NCBI GenBank assembly: GCA_016839635.1 | Contig: JAEOTV010000171.1 | Coordinates: forward strand, 1-50,299 | DNA from: Promethearchaeota archaeon | GTDB taxonomy: Archaea > Asgardarchaeota > Lokiarchaeia > Sigynarchaeales > SOKP01 | Direction of reading: 5' to 3' | Length of the DNA: 50,299 nucleotides | Part shown: one piece after another, positions 42,636 through 50,299 of the stretch | How the letters are laid out: every line of letters starts with the position of its first letter | Position numbering within the stretch: position 1 is the first letter of the stretch | The notes under the pieces: model-generated | Told to the model about the DNA's origin: nothing | Seen by the model: the letters and a program-made list of their open reading frames with translations, nothing else | Database searches by the model: none | Made by a program: the position numbers and the translations under genes

Positions 42636-43919
42636 TCAAATCTGATTCTTTACTTCATTCATTAGGAAAGAAATGCAGATTTTTAAAGCATTTTCAAGAG
42701 TTCCTTCCTTAATTTTATCGGGAGTATCAGCATCTTGATGATAATAACTTGAACGATTTTTCCAATCAGCTGAATTTAAGAACCCTGCTTTAATATTAGC
42801 TTTTGAAAATGAAGCAGCATCTGATCCTCCACTTAACCTACCAAGAGTTTTTTCTATTTTTCCTGCCCCAAACCTTTTAGCTTGAATCCCAACTGACTCT
42901 GTTGCTCTTAGTAGTTTTTGAATTACTTCTTCTGAGTGTCTTGTCCGTGTTGTAGGCTCATATTCTATGATATGGAACCCATCTGGAGTCTCTAATCCAT
43001 CCATATTTATTACTACAGCATCAGATTTTTTTAATTCTTCTTGATGAGCAGAAGAGTAACGACGTGACCCACGCAATCCACTCTCTTCACATCCGAAACT
43101 TATTAACCTAATTTCAGTATTCTTAGGAATTAACTCTCTATGGTTATTTATATATCTTCCTAAACCTACTACTACTGAACAACTACTTAGGTTGTCAACT
43201 GCCCCAGGCACAACATTTCCTTTATCACCTAGTGGTACAAAAAAAAACAAACCAATAAAGCAAGGAGTCCCAATTATTAACAACCAAATTGTTACCCAAA
43301 AAAATATAGATTTAAGAGAAAAGAATCCAATCAATAATATTATTAAATTAATAAATGAAACGACTAACCATGTTAATATTACCAATATACCTAAAAATGC
43401 AAGTGGGATGAAACCCCAACCAATCAATTTGAGTAAATTAAATTGAAGGGCAGAATCAATATGGCTTGAAAAAATTATTATTCTCTTTTGTTCCTCTCTT
43501 GTTTTAAATTTACCGATAACATTCTGTGAAGTTTTTTTACGAAATAATGGGTCGATAAATTCATTATAATTGAAAAATTCCTCCCACATTATTAAAAAGG
43601 ATAGAAGGGATAATAGAAAAGCGATTAAACTAAATATTATTAATAAAGAATCTGATACCCATAGCATTAATAGGTAGAAAAATATTGAAACAATAGTCAT
43701 AATTAAGATTAATTTAATCCATCCAAGAAATGCTTTTGGATGACATGTAAAGGATTCTACCACTACCTCATCACAAATTCGCTCAAATTCATCTTTCATG
43801 ATTTTCGATCCCTGAGCTTCTTGCGAACTACATGACATGCGTGGTCCGACTTCCTCAACTATTTTATCTACCAAATTATACATATAATCTGCAAAATCCT
43901 TTGAAATATCTAATTCCAT
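42636..43919 (-). CDS. M28-family metallopeptidase with inserted membrane helices
   Basis: The 427-residue product has ligand motifs IFSSHIDSALQF (His near 152), PGAVDNLSS (Asp near 242), FGCEESGLRGS (Glu pair near 277), INMDGLE (Asp near 304) and SYYHQDADTPDKI (last His near 396). Hydrophobic hairpins lie near residues 66-110 and 160-230, again between the first His and the Asp ligand. It is the most diverged of the three membrane-inserted M28 proteins in the window, and heads the minus-strand run through QueG-like, DDAH, IlvD and M28. Confidence 0.8.
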   Translation of the reverse strand: MELDISKDFADYMYNLVDKIVEEVGPRMSCSSQEAQGSKIMKDEFERICDEVVVESFTCHPKAFLGWIKLILIMTIVSIFFYLLMLWVSDSLLIIFSLIAFLLSLLSFLIMWEEFFNYNEFIDPLFRKKTSQNVIGKFKTREEQKRIIIFSSHIDSALQFNLLKLIGWGFIPLAFLGILVILTWLVVSFINLIILLIGFFSLKSIFFWVTIWLLIIGTPCFIGLFFFVPLGDKGNVVPGAVDNLSSCSVVVGLGRYINNHRELIPKNTEIRLISFGCEESGLRGSRRYSSAHQEELKKSDAVVINMDGLETPDGFHIIEYEPTTRTRHSEEVIQKLLRATESVGIQAKRFGAGKIEKTLGRLSGGSDAASFSKANIKAGFLNSADWKNRSSYYHQDADTPDKIKEGTLENALKICISFLMNEVKNQI

Positions 43920-44069
43920 TTTTATTGATCTCTTTTCACTGCTTATCTTTTAAATGAGGTTTGTTCTTAAAAAATATAAATCTATCTCTAAAGCAAAAAT
44001 ATTAACTATATATGCTTACCAAACAAATATTTTATTATATTTCAAAAAGGCATAGATGGTTGTATTTCT

Positions 44070-44993
44070 TTGACATTAGAAATTTATCAAATCATTATTT
44101 TATTACTAATAGGGGCACTTGTAGGAATTAGTATTAGTTTTGTAGGTCAAACAGGTCAAGGTGTTGTACTTCCAATAATACTTTTATTTACCGGAGATGC
44201 TTTTCTAGCGATTGCGATAAATTTATTAAACGATTTGATTACGTCTGTATTTGTTAGTATTGGATATTTAAGAAAAAGAGAGTTTAAAATTAGGAAAGAC
44301 ACTTTTATAATTATAATTTTAGCAATTTTCATTTCACTTTTAGGAGTCTTTATATTATTAATTACACCGATAGGCAATATTTATGGATGGTTTATACCAC
44401 TATTTATAACTATCTTGGGTTTTATTTTTCTTTATCGTGGATTTCCTACAACAGAGACATTAAAGAGAACGGCAAATAAATTAACTCAAAAATTTCTAAA
44501 AAAAAGTAGTAGTACAGAAAATTTTAAAGCAAAAGAAATAGAAGATGATGATGAATTTCTCAATGGAAAAGTAGATATTCAAGGGTTTATACCTATTGGA
44601 TCACGACTTTTCTACATTTTAGCATTTATTTTTGGTATAATTATTGGGATTAATTCTGGATTATTCGGAGCAAATTCAGGTTTTATAATTGTTCTTGCTT
44701 TAGTTTTAATTTATGGATATCCAATTAAGAAAGGTGTTGGTACAGCTTTATTATTAAGTATAGTAATATGTTTGAGTACATTCATTATTTATCAAATTTT
44801 AGGAATTATGATTAAAGGGCAATTCTTTTTTAATTTGGAAATTTCGATTTACTTAGCAATAGGATCAATTATAACAGGATTAACAGCATCAATATATGTG
44901 CAGAGATTATCTGCTAAAACTATGGGAAGAGGAGTAGGAATTGTTATATTTATGTTAGGCATGATTTCCTTAATATTTTATTTTATTTCTTAA
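44070..44993 (+). CDS. TauE/SafE-family permease
   Basis: The 307-residue membrane protein has about eight hydrophobic helices in two repeats, each with the family's Gly-rich first helix (GALVGISISFVGQTGQGVVLP near residues 16-36; GINSGLFGANSGFIIVLALV near 195-214), separated by a charged cytosolic loop (about 125-175). The family exports sulfite, sulfoacetate or other organic anions. TTG at 44070 is the start, since an upstream ATG is out of frame. The substrate is unknown, and no sulfonate genes are nearby. Confidence 0.85.
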   Translation: MTLEIYQIIILLLIGALVGISISFVGQTGQGVVLPIILLFTGDAFLAIAINLLNDLITSVFVSIGYLRKREFKIRKDTFIIIILAIFISLLGVFILLITPIGNIYGWFIPLFITILGFIFLYRGFPTTETLKRTANKLTQKFLKKSSSTENFKAKEIEDDDEFLNGKVDIQGFIPIGSRLFYILAFIFGIIIGINSGLFGANSGFIIVLALVLIYGYPIKKGVGTALLLSIVICLSTFIIYQILGIMIKGQFFFNLEISIYLAIGSIITGLTASIYVQRLSAKTMGRGVGIVIFMLGMISLIFYFIS

Positions 44994-45062
44994 TTCTACT
45001 TTTAGTGTTAGACTTTAATATAGATAAATATTATAAAAATTTAGCATGGAAAAATTACTATT

Positions 45063-46271
45063 ATGCATCTTTTTTCATTATTAATAAAACCGGTCTCTGC
45101 AGATTGTAATCTAAGATGTAATTACTGTTTTTACATTGATCACCTAAAAAGAGTCGAGAAGAAGCCTCGAATGACAGATAAAGTCTTAGAGACCATGATA
45201 GCAAGTTATATGGAAACAAATCAAAACAAAAATTTTAATTTTGGATGGCAAGGTGGAGAACCTACATTATTGGGATTGGAATTTTGGGAAAAAGTAATAG
45301 TTCTTCAAAAAAAATATGCTCCTAAGGGAGCCGTTATTAGCAACGGTCTTCAAACAAATGGAACCCTTATTACTAATGATTTGGCAAAGCTTTTTGCTGA
45401 ATATAAGTTTCTTCTTGGTGTTAGCCTTGATGGTCCCGCTTATATCCATGACTATTATAGGAAAACAATTGTTCAAAAAAAGACTCATAATTTAGTTATG
45501 CGTGGTATAGAACTTCTAAGAGAGCATAATGTTGAGCATAATATTCTAATTCTAGTTAGTAATAACAATGTTAGGAAGGCTAGTGAAATTTATCATTATT
45601 TGAAGGATGAAGGGTTTAATTATCATCAATATATACCATGTGTAGAATTTGATAAAGATAAAAATCCACAGTCTTTTTCAATAACAGGAGAGGAATGGGG
45701 AGATTTTCTTTGTGATTTATTCGATCAATGGATAAAAGAAGATATTAATCGAATATCTATTAGACTTTTTGATTCAATCTTGGAATATTTAGTCTATGGA
45801 AGATACAACGTATGCCATATGGGATTGAATTGTTGTCAATACTTTGTTGTTGAATATGATGGAAATATTTATCCATGTGATTTTTTCGTTCAGGAGGATC
45901 TATTATTAGGAAATGTACTTGAAGATAAATGGGAAGACATCTTAAAATCACCGATTTATCATAAATTTGGTAAAAAAAAATCAAATTGGCATGAAAGTTG
46001 TAATAGATGTTCTTTCATTAATTTATGTCATGGAGATTGTCAGAAATTTCGTATAAGAAATCCTCAAAACTCACAAATGTCGAGTGTTTTATGTAAGGGT
46101 TGGAAGAAATTTTTTACGTATTCTGTACCTCGGTTAAAAATAATGGCAGAACAAATAAAAAATAGAAGTAAGGTAGTTTCCTCAACCCAAATAAGAATAA
46201 AAATGATTACTCGTAATTCTTTATGCCCTTGTGGGAGTGGAAAGAAGTATAAAAATTGTTGTATGAAATAA
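45063..46271 (+). CDS. anSME-like radical SAM/SPASM enzyme with C-terminal SEC-C motif
   Basis: The 402-residue product has the radical SAM motif CxxxCxxC at Cys15, Cys19 and Cys22 (ADCNLRCNYCFYIDHLK), GWQGGEPTLLG near 63-73 and the SPASM-type auxiliary cluster cysteines, including CHMGLNCCQYF, YPCDFF and CNRCSFINLCHGDCQKF near 311-327. It resembles anaerobic sulfatase-maturating enzymes, which convert Cys or Ser to formylglycine. A SEC-C zinc motif, CPCGSGKKYKNCC (near 387-399), ends the protein and is unusual for the family. No sulfatase gene is in view, so the target is unknown. Confidence 0.88.
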   Translation: MHLFSLLIKPVSADCNLRCNYCFYIDHLKRVEKKPRMTDKVLETMIASYMETNQNKNFNFGWQGGEPTLLGLEFWEKVIVLQKKYAPKGAVISNGLQTNGTLITNDLAKLFAEYKFLLGVSLDGPAYIHDYYRKTIVQKKTHNLVMRGIELLREHNVEHNILILVSNNNVRKASEIYHYLKDEGFNYHQYIPCVEFDKDKNPQSFSITGEEWGDFLCDLFDQWIKEDINRISIRLFDSILEYLVYGRYNVCHMGLNCCQYFVVEYDGNIYPCDFFVQEDLLLGNVLEDKWEDILKSPIYHKFGKKKSNWHESCNRCSFINLCHGDCQKFRIRNPQNSQMSSVLCKGWKKFFTYSVPRLKIMAEQIKNRSKVVSSTQIRIKMITRNSLCPCGSGKKYKNCCMK

Positions 46272-46341
46272 CTAAGTGTTTTGCATAATTTTTTTCTCAA
46301 AAGTATTGTTATTAGAAGCTCTGTAGTCGATTCCCGTAAAT

Positions 46342-46363
46342 ATAAGAATTTTCATATTCTTAT
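46342..46363. terminator. 8-bp hairpin after the anSME-like gene
   Basis: ATAAGAAT (46342-46349) and ATTCTTAT (46356-46363) pair perfectly around the loop TTTCAT, 71 bases after the stop codon. The AT-rich stem is weak, and no long T run follows, so termination is only possible. Confidence 0.35.
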
Positions 46364-46366
46364 TTG

Positions 46367-46396
46367 TAATAAAGTCTTACGTGTTAATAAAGTCTT
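46367..46396. repeat. Direct repeat TAATAAAGTCTT, two copies 18 nt apart
   Basis: TAATAAAGTCTT occurs exactly at 46367-46378 and 46385-46396, 50 bases before the polyprenol-kinase-like start. The spacing (18 bases) is not one helical turn. It could be a regulatory site for the lipid-gene run. Nothing else is seen in the 175-base spacer. Confidence 0.4.
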
Positions 46397-46446
46397 TAAA
46401 GTAAGAATACTTTCTTGGTTTATTAATTAAATGAATTGATACTAAA

Positions 46447-47196
46447 ATGGTTAATATTTTCACTGACCTTGGAATTGTTGGTATTGCATTCTTTTATATT
46501 CTTTTAACGATTTTTATCCCAGTGTTTTTATATAAAAAAGGAAAAATCTCCAAATTTGTTGCTAGAAAAGCAATTCATATGTTTGCTGGTTTAGCGATTT
46601 TGAGCTCACCCTTTTATTTTTGGCCATTTTGGCCAACAATTATTGCTGGTACTTTAACTGTGTTTGTATATTTTAGTACAAAAAAATCAAAAGTAAAACA
46701 ATTAAAAGATTTATATGATGCAATCTCTGAAGAACAAGAAGAAGGATTAAAGCGAGCTTTTCTCCAAGGCCCATTCTTTTATTGCCTTTCAATTACAGCT
46801 TTGGTTTTTATTTTCGGAATTTTTGCTCCCAACCAATTTTATTTTCCAATAGCAGGAATTTTATTAATGATAGTTGCCGATACGTTAGCTTCAGTCATAG
46901 GAAAACGTTGGGGAAAGATAAGTCTAAGTTTACCCTGGACAAATTCTAAAAGAACATTTGAAGGTTCGTTAACATTCTTTATAACAGCCTATTTATTATG
47001 TTTTCTCTCGTTTTTCTTATTCGGGCTGCTAATTCCTACTTTTCAGGATCCAATACCAATACCTACAATTTTAATATATTCTTTAATTACAAGTGCAGTT
47101 GCAACCGTAATCGAACTAATTTCACCCAGCACTTATGATGATTTGACAGTTCCATTGGGCAGTACGATAATAATATATCTTCTAACTTTACTTTAA
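46447..47196 (+). CDS. Dolichol/phytol kinase-like CTP-transfer membrane protein
   Basis: The 249-residue protein has seven or so membrane helices and the signatures of the dolichol kinase/phytol kinase/CDP-alcohol-related family: VARKAIHMFAGLAIL near 39-53 (K-x-x-H), LLMIVADTLASVIGKRWGK near 140-158 (D-x-x-A-x-x-x-G) and NSKRTFEGSLTFF near 167-179 (K-x-x-E-G). It probably phosphorylates a polyprenol or geranylgeraniol with CTP. Its position upstream of lipid genes supports isoprenoid recycling. Whether dolichol or a geranyl lipid is the substrate is not readable. Confidence 0.85.
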   Translation: MVNIFTDLGIVGIAFFYILLTIFIPVFLYKKGKISKFVARKAIHMFAGLAILSSPFYFWPFWPTIIAGTLTVFVYFSTKKSKVKQLKDLYDAISEEQEEGLKRAFLQGPFFYCLSITALVFIFGIFAPNQFYFPIAGILLMIVADTLASVIGKRWGKISLSLPWTNSKRTFEGSLTFFITAYLLCFLSFFLFGLLIPTFQDPIPIPTILIYSLITSAVATVIELISPSTYDDLTVPLGSTIIIYLLTLL

Positions 47197-47254
47197 CAAT
47201 AAAAAATCATTTGGATTATCTTAATAAGATATTAAAATTATAAGTTTACTTATC

Positions 47255-48649
47255 ATGGAAAATATACAAAAATCCTTTGACGTAATAGTTGCCGGGGCGG
47301 GTACAGGTGGTACTACTACTGCAAGGTTTGCTGCTAAGAAGGGTTTAAATGTATGTTTAATTGATGGGAAGCAGAGGGCGAAGATTGGAGATAAAATATG
47401 CGGCGATGCAGTAGGAAACGAAATATTTGATATTTTAAAGATAAATCATCCAAAAAATGAAGAATTATCATGTCATATAAAAGGAGCAAAATTATACTCT
47501 CCAAATCTTAAGAGATGTATTTCTTTAATAGATCCAAAACAAGCAGGGTATATTGTAAATAGATTAGAATTTGGACAAAGATTATTGAATGAAGCTCTCG
47601 ATGCGGGAGTAGCTCAATTCTTAGATAAAACTATAGCCTTAGATTTATTATACAAAAATGGTACTGTTAATGGACTTCGAGTTAAGTTAAAAAATGGAGA
47701 AAAGATAAATCTTAATGGAAAAATCGTAATTGATGCTTGTGGTTTTTATTCTCCTTTAAGAAAAAAAGTTAAAAGTTCTTTAATTGAAAAACAAATTCTA
47801 AAGGAAGATAGTATTCTGTGTTATCGTGAGATAGTAAACTTTCCACAAAAAGATCAAGAAGTAAAAGATCCTGAATATATTACAATAATTCTTGATCAAG
47901 AGAAAGCTCCAGGAGGATATATTTGGTATTTCCCAAAAAATGAGACTTCTATTAATATCGGTATTGGAACATTTATGGAATATCGAGGAAAAGTAAAAGA
48001 TCTCTATAAAAAAAATGTATTTCAAGAATATGTTAAAACCCGCAATATCAATATTATTTCATCAGGCGGGGGTGTTGTACCTGTTAGAAGACCATTATGG
48101 TCATGTGCCGACGATGGATTCATGCTTGTCGGAGATGCAGGATGTCAAGTTAATCCTCTTCACGGTGGTGGGATAGATCCCTCTATGAGAGCTGGATATC
48201 ACGCAGCAAATTCAGCAATTCACGCTTTAGAAATTGGTAACAATTCGGTAAATGAATTATGGGGTTATAATTATAATATAATGACTAGTTTTGGAGCAGA
48301 ATTTGCCTCATTAGATTTATTAAGAATTGTCCTTCAATCTCTTTCAAATGATGAGTTGAATTTTGGATTAGAACATGATTTATTAAGCGGTGAAGAAATA
48401 TTAGAAATTTCTTCAACTGGTAGTTTAAATTTATCTTTAGTTGATATGGCCGTTAAAGCATTTAAAGGGATTTCCCGCCCAAATTTGTTATTAGACCTAA
48501 ATTTCCTCAGAATAAAAATGAAAGAGATAGCTAAATTGTATAAAACCTTTCCAGATAAAGTTGAACAATTTCCGGAATGGAAAGAACAAATTATTGAAAT
48601 CTATGATAAAATTAAAAAAATGATTGTGAATAAGAAAAAAAGCAAATAA
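47255..48649 (+). CDS. Geranylgeranyl reductase family flavoprotein
   Basis: The 464-residue FAD enzyme has VIVAGAGTGGTTTARFAAKK near residues 10-29 (dinucleotide fold), the conserved CGDAVGNEIF near 49-58, GGYIWYFPKNETSINIGIG near 218-236 (PxxYxWxFP type) and the second FAD motif DDGFMLVGDAGCQVNPLHGG near 288-307. It saturates geranylgeranyl chains of archaeal membrane lipids (or GGPP). It is followed by GGGP synthase 19 bases later, consistent with a lipid operon. Confidence 0.9.
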   Translation: MENIQKSFDVIVAGAGTGGTTTARFAAKKGLNVCLIDGKQRAKIGDKICGDAVGNEIFDILKINHPKNEELSCHIKGAKLYSPNLKRCISLIDPKQAGYIVNRLEFGQRLLNEALDAGVAQFLDKTIALDLLYKNGTVNGLRVKLKNGEKINLNGKIVIDACGFYSPLRKKVKSSLIEKQILKEDSILCYREIVNFPQKDQEVKDPEYITIILDQEKAPGGYIWYFPKNETSINIGIGTFMEYRGKVKDLYKKNVFQEYVKTRNINIISSGGGVVPVRRPLWSCADDGFMLVGDAGCQVNPLHGGGIDPSMRAGYHAANSAIHALEIGNNSVNELWGYNYNIMTSFGAEFASLDLLRIVLQSLSNDELNFGLEHDLLSGEEILEISSTGSLNLSLVDMAVKAFKGISRPNLLLDLNFLRIKMKEIAKLYKTFPDKVEQFPEWKEQIIEIYDKIKKMIVNKKKSK

Positions 48650-48668
48650 GAACGAAAATGTGAATTAA

Positions 48669-49487
48669 ATGGTTGATATTGTAATTGATGAATATATTGA
48701 AAGAAGCACCTATGAATACATGATTAAAAAAATCAACAATGAAGGAGCGCTACATTTTTCTTTAATAGATCCAGATCCATTAAGGCAGGGCCCAAGTAAA
48801 GCAGCAAAGATGGCAAAATATGCTGAAGATGCTGGAACTGACGGGATCTTAATTGGGGGTAGCACTGTATTTGATCAAAATTTTGTTGATAAAACTATTC
48901 AAGCAATAAAAAGTAAAGTAAAAATACCTATAATTATTTTTCCTGGAGGAATTAGTAATATTTCTCAATATGCTGATGCCATTTTTTTCATGTCATTGTT
49001 GAACTCCTCTGATCCTTATTTTATTATTGGTCAACAAGCACTTGCTTCCTATACGATTAAATCCTATAATTTAGAATATATTTCAATGGCATATTTAATT
49101 ATAGAACCCGGAGCGACGGCAGGTTGGATTGGTAAAGCAAACTTATTGCCTAGAAAAAAACCTAAGTTAACTGCAGCGTATGCTTTAGCAGCTGAAATGA
49201 TGGGTTTTAAAATGCTATATTTAGAGGCAGGGTCTGGTAGTGAAAAGATTCCAATCGAACACGTTAAAACATGCTCATCGGTTATAAATATTCCAATAAT
49301 TGCTGGAGGTGGAGTTGAAAATAGAGATGATGCGAAAGCTTTTGTCGAAGCAGGAGCCGATATTATCGTTATGGGGACTTTTATAGAAAATAATATTATT
49401 AAAGATAATGGAAACTCATTAAAAGTTATAATTGATGAAATTAAAAATACAGGAAAAATCCAGAAAAAGAATTATTCAATAAAATAA
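48669..49487 (+). CDS. Geranylgeranylglyceryl phosphate synthase
   Basis: The 272-residue TIM-barrel prenyltransferase makes the first ether bond, joining GGPP to sn-glycerol-1-phosphate. Diagnostic motifs are LHFSLIDPDP near residues 28-37 (Mg and G1P site), GTDGILIGGST near 57-67, PIIIFPGGISNIS near 88-100, AYLIIEPGATAGWIGKA near 141-157, LYLEAGSGS near 180-188 and IIAGGGVENRDDA near 203-215. This is the ether-lipid hallmark of archaea. The next gene, DGGGP synthase, starts 13 bases later. Confidence 0.95.
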   Translation: MVDIVIDEYIERSTYEYMIKKINNEGALHFSLIDPDPLRQGPSKAAKMAKYAEDAGTDGILIGGSTVFDQNFVDKTIQAIKSKVKIPIIIFPGGISNISQYADAIFFMSLLNSSDPYFIIGQQALASYTIKSYNLEYISMAYLIIEPGATAGWIGKANLLPRKKPKLTAAYALAAEMMGFKMLYLEAGSGSEKIPIEHVKTCSSVINIPIIAGGGVENRDDAKAFVEAGADIIVMGTFIENNIIKDNGNSLKVIIDEIKNTGKIQKKNYSIK

Positions 49488-49500
49488 AATTGGAAATATT

Positions 49501-50299
49501 ATGAAAATTAAAGACGCAATAGAAATTCTTCGCCCAATTAATGATATAATGGGAAGCTTAACCGTTATTATTGGTATTTTAAATACCAGAACGAGTATTG
49601 ATCCGATTATTCTGATTTTAAATATAATATTAGGTGTTTTAACATACATCTTTATAGCTGGTTCAGGAATGGTTATAAACGATTATTACGATATCGATAT
49701 TGACAAGATAAATCGTCCTGAAAGACCTATACCACGAGGTTCAATAACATTAAAACAAGCAAAAATCTTATGGATATTAACTTCTCTAGTTGGAATTACA
49801 ATTGCAATCATCCATAGTGCCTTATTTAATATTGGGTATCTTAATGTTATTGTAGTTCTTTTTTTTGCTTTTATGGGATGGTTATACGCAGCTTGGGGCA
49901 AAAAAAGTGGTTTTATTGGAAATATAATTGTTAGTATCTCCTTTTCGATAGGGCTTATTTACGGAGCTGTTTTAAACAATTCGAACGTACCCCCATATAT
50001 ATACTTCTTCTTTTTAACGTCATTTTTCCTTTTACTCTCTCGAGAGGTTATTAAGGGTTGTGAAGATATTGAAGGAGATAAAAAGGAAGGGGTTAAAACA
50101 TTAGCAATTCGGATTGGTATTAAAAAAGCGACAATTTTTTCCCTGATTTTCGCATTACTAGCAATAATTTTCTTCATTTTACCATATTTCACTAATATTT
50201 TAAATCCCTTGTTATTTTTGATTTCTATGGTTTTTGGAATAGCTGTAGTTTTATATACCATCATATTAATGTTAAAAAGCAATTTAGTAAGGAAGGATT
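49501..50299 (+). CDS. UbiA-family digeranylgeranylglyceryl phosphate synthase, 3' truncated
   Basis: About 266 codons are visible before the window end. The two Asp-rich prenyl diphosphate motifs are present: NDYYDIDIDKINRPERPIP near residues 60-78 and REVIKGCEDIEGDKKEGVKT near 181-200, within a multi-helix membrane protein. It adds the second geranylgeranyl chain to GGGP. It is co-directional with GGGP synthase, so the two steps of ether-lipid assembly are adjacent. The last part of the protein lies beyond the window. Confidence 0.92.
   Translation, partial: MKIKDAIEILRPINDIMGSLTVIIGILNTRTSIDPIILILNIILGVLTYIFIAGSGMVINDYYDIDIDKINRPERPIPRGSITLKQAKILWILTSLVGITIAIIHSALFNIGYLNVIVVLFFAFMGWLYAAWGKKSGFIGNIIVSISFSIGLIYGAVLNNSNVPPYIYFFFLTSFFLLLSREVIKGCEDIEGDKKEGVKTLAIRIGIKKATIFSLIFALLAIIFFILPYFTNILNPLLFLISMVFGIAVVLYTIILMLKSNLVRKD

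Noticed and set aside
49959..50282. Minus-strand open frame at the window end
   Set aside because: It is antisense to the UbiA-family prenyltransferase, whose two Asp-rich motifs are clear.
1..50299. CRISPR arrays, insertion sequences, integrase or phage genes
   Set aside because: No regularly spaced repeats, transposase motifs, terminal inverted repeats with target duplication, or phage structural genes were seen.

Overview
The window most likely comes from an Asgard (Promethearchaeota) archaeon with a strongly AT-rich genome. It carries archaeal/eukaryotic ribosomal proteins (L34e, L14e, the P0/P1 stalk proteins, uL1, uL11, uS2), archaeal SecY, an EMC3/DUF106 insertase, archaeal ether-lipid genes (GGGP synthase, UbiA-type DGGGP synthase, geranylgeranyl reductase) and archaeal bulge-helix-bulge (BHB) introns. 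The Asgard placement rests mainly on a recognisable ESCRT-I Vps28 homologue (6329-6943), with support from a Yip1-like zinc-ribbon membrane protein and a longin-like/TPR protein. Bacterial-type metabolic genes are mixed in (AroK, zinc-LID Adk, CheB, CooC, the DUF4130/radical-SAM pair).

Layout. 1-145 (minus) is a truncated, multi-intron tRNA-Ile(UAU). 297-6943 (plus) holds two coiled-coil proteins, a longin-like/TPR protein, SAM hydrolase, a Nudix-NMNAT fusion, RtcA, a Yip1-like protein and Vps28. 7040-9171 is a translation cluster: L34e (apparent AUU start), Cmk, L14e, a two-intron tRNA-Ser(GGA) and DUF106. 10596-14909 (minus) carries SecY and the L11-L1-L10-L12 cluster, with a 28-nt BHB intron inside the L11 reading frame. 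15256-25197 is mixed metabolism: CheB, FAA hydrolase, ThiW, Adk, AroD, GH57, AroK, a flavoprotein, gamma-carbonic anhydrase and AroE. It also holds a small zinc-ribbon gene whose frame is restored by removing a 29-nt BHB intron. 25239-26531 has three zinc-ribbon/membrane proteins resembling LITAF in layout. 26754-46271 contains Tmk, three membrane-inserted M28 peptidases, S2, CooC, a DNA-repair radical SAM pair, a ThDP enzyme, an N6-adenine methyltransferase, IlvD, DDAH, a QueG-like protein, TauE and an anSME-like radical SAM enzyme. 46447-50299 is an isoprenoid-lipid run: polyprenol kinase-like, geranylgeranyl reductase, GGGP synthase and DGGGP synthase (cut by the window end).

The most unusual signal is short BHB introns outside their usual place. 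Two protein-coding genes (uL11 and a zinc ribbon) are out of frame as DNA but become full-length, family-consistent proteins when cut at the predicted BHB bulges. The two tRNA genes have introns in the D arm, the anticodon loop and the T loop. This suggests a splicing endonuclease of relaxed specificity acting on tRNA and mRNA. A second oddity is apparent non-AUG (AUU/AUA) starts in up to three genes. All calls come from reading the sequence; no database search was run.
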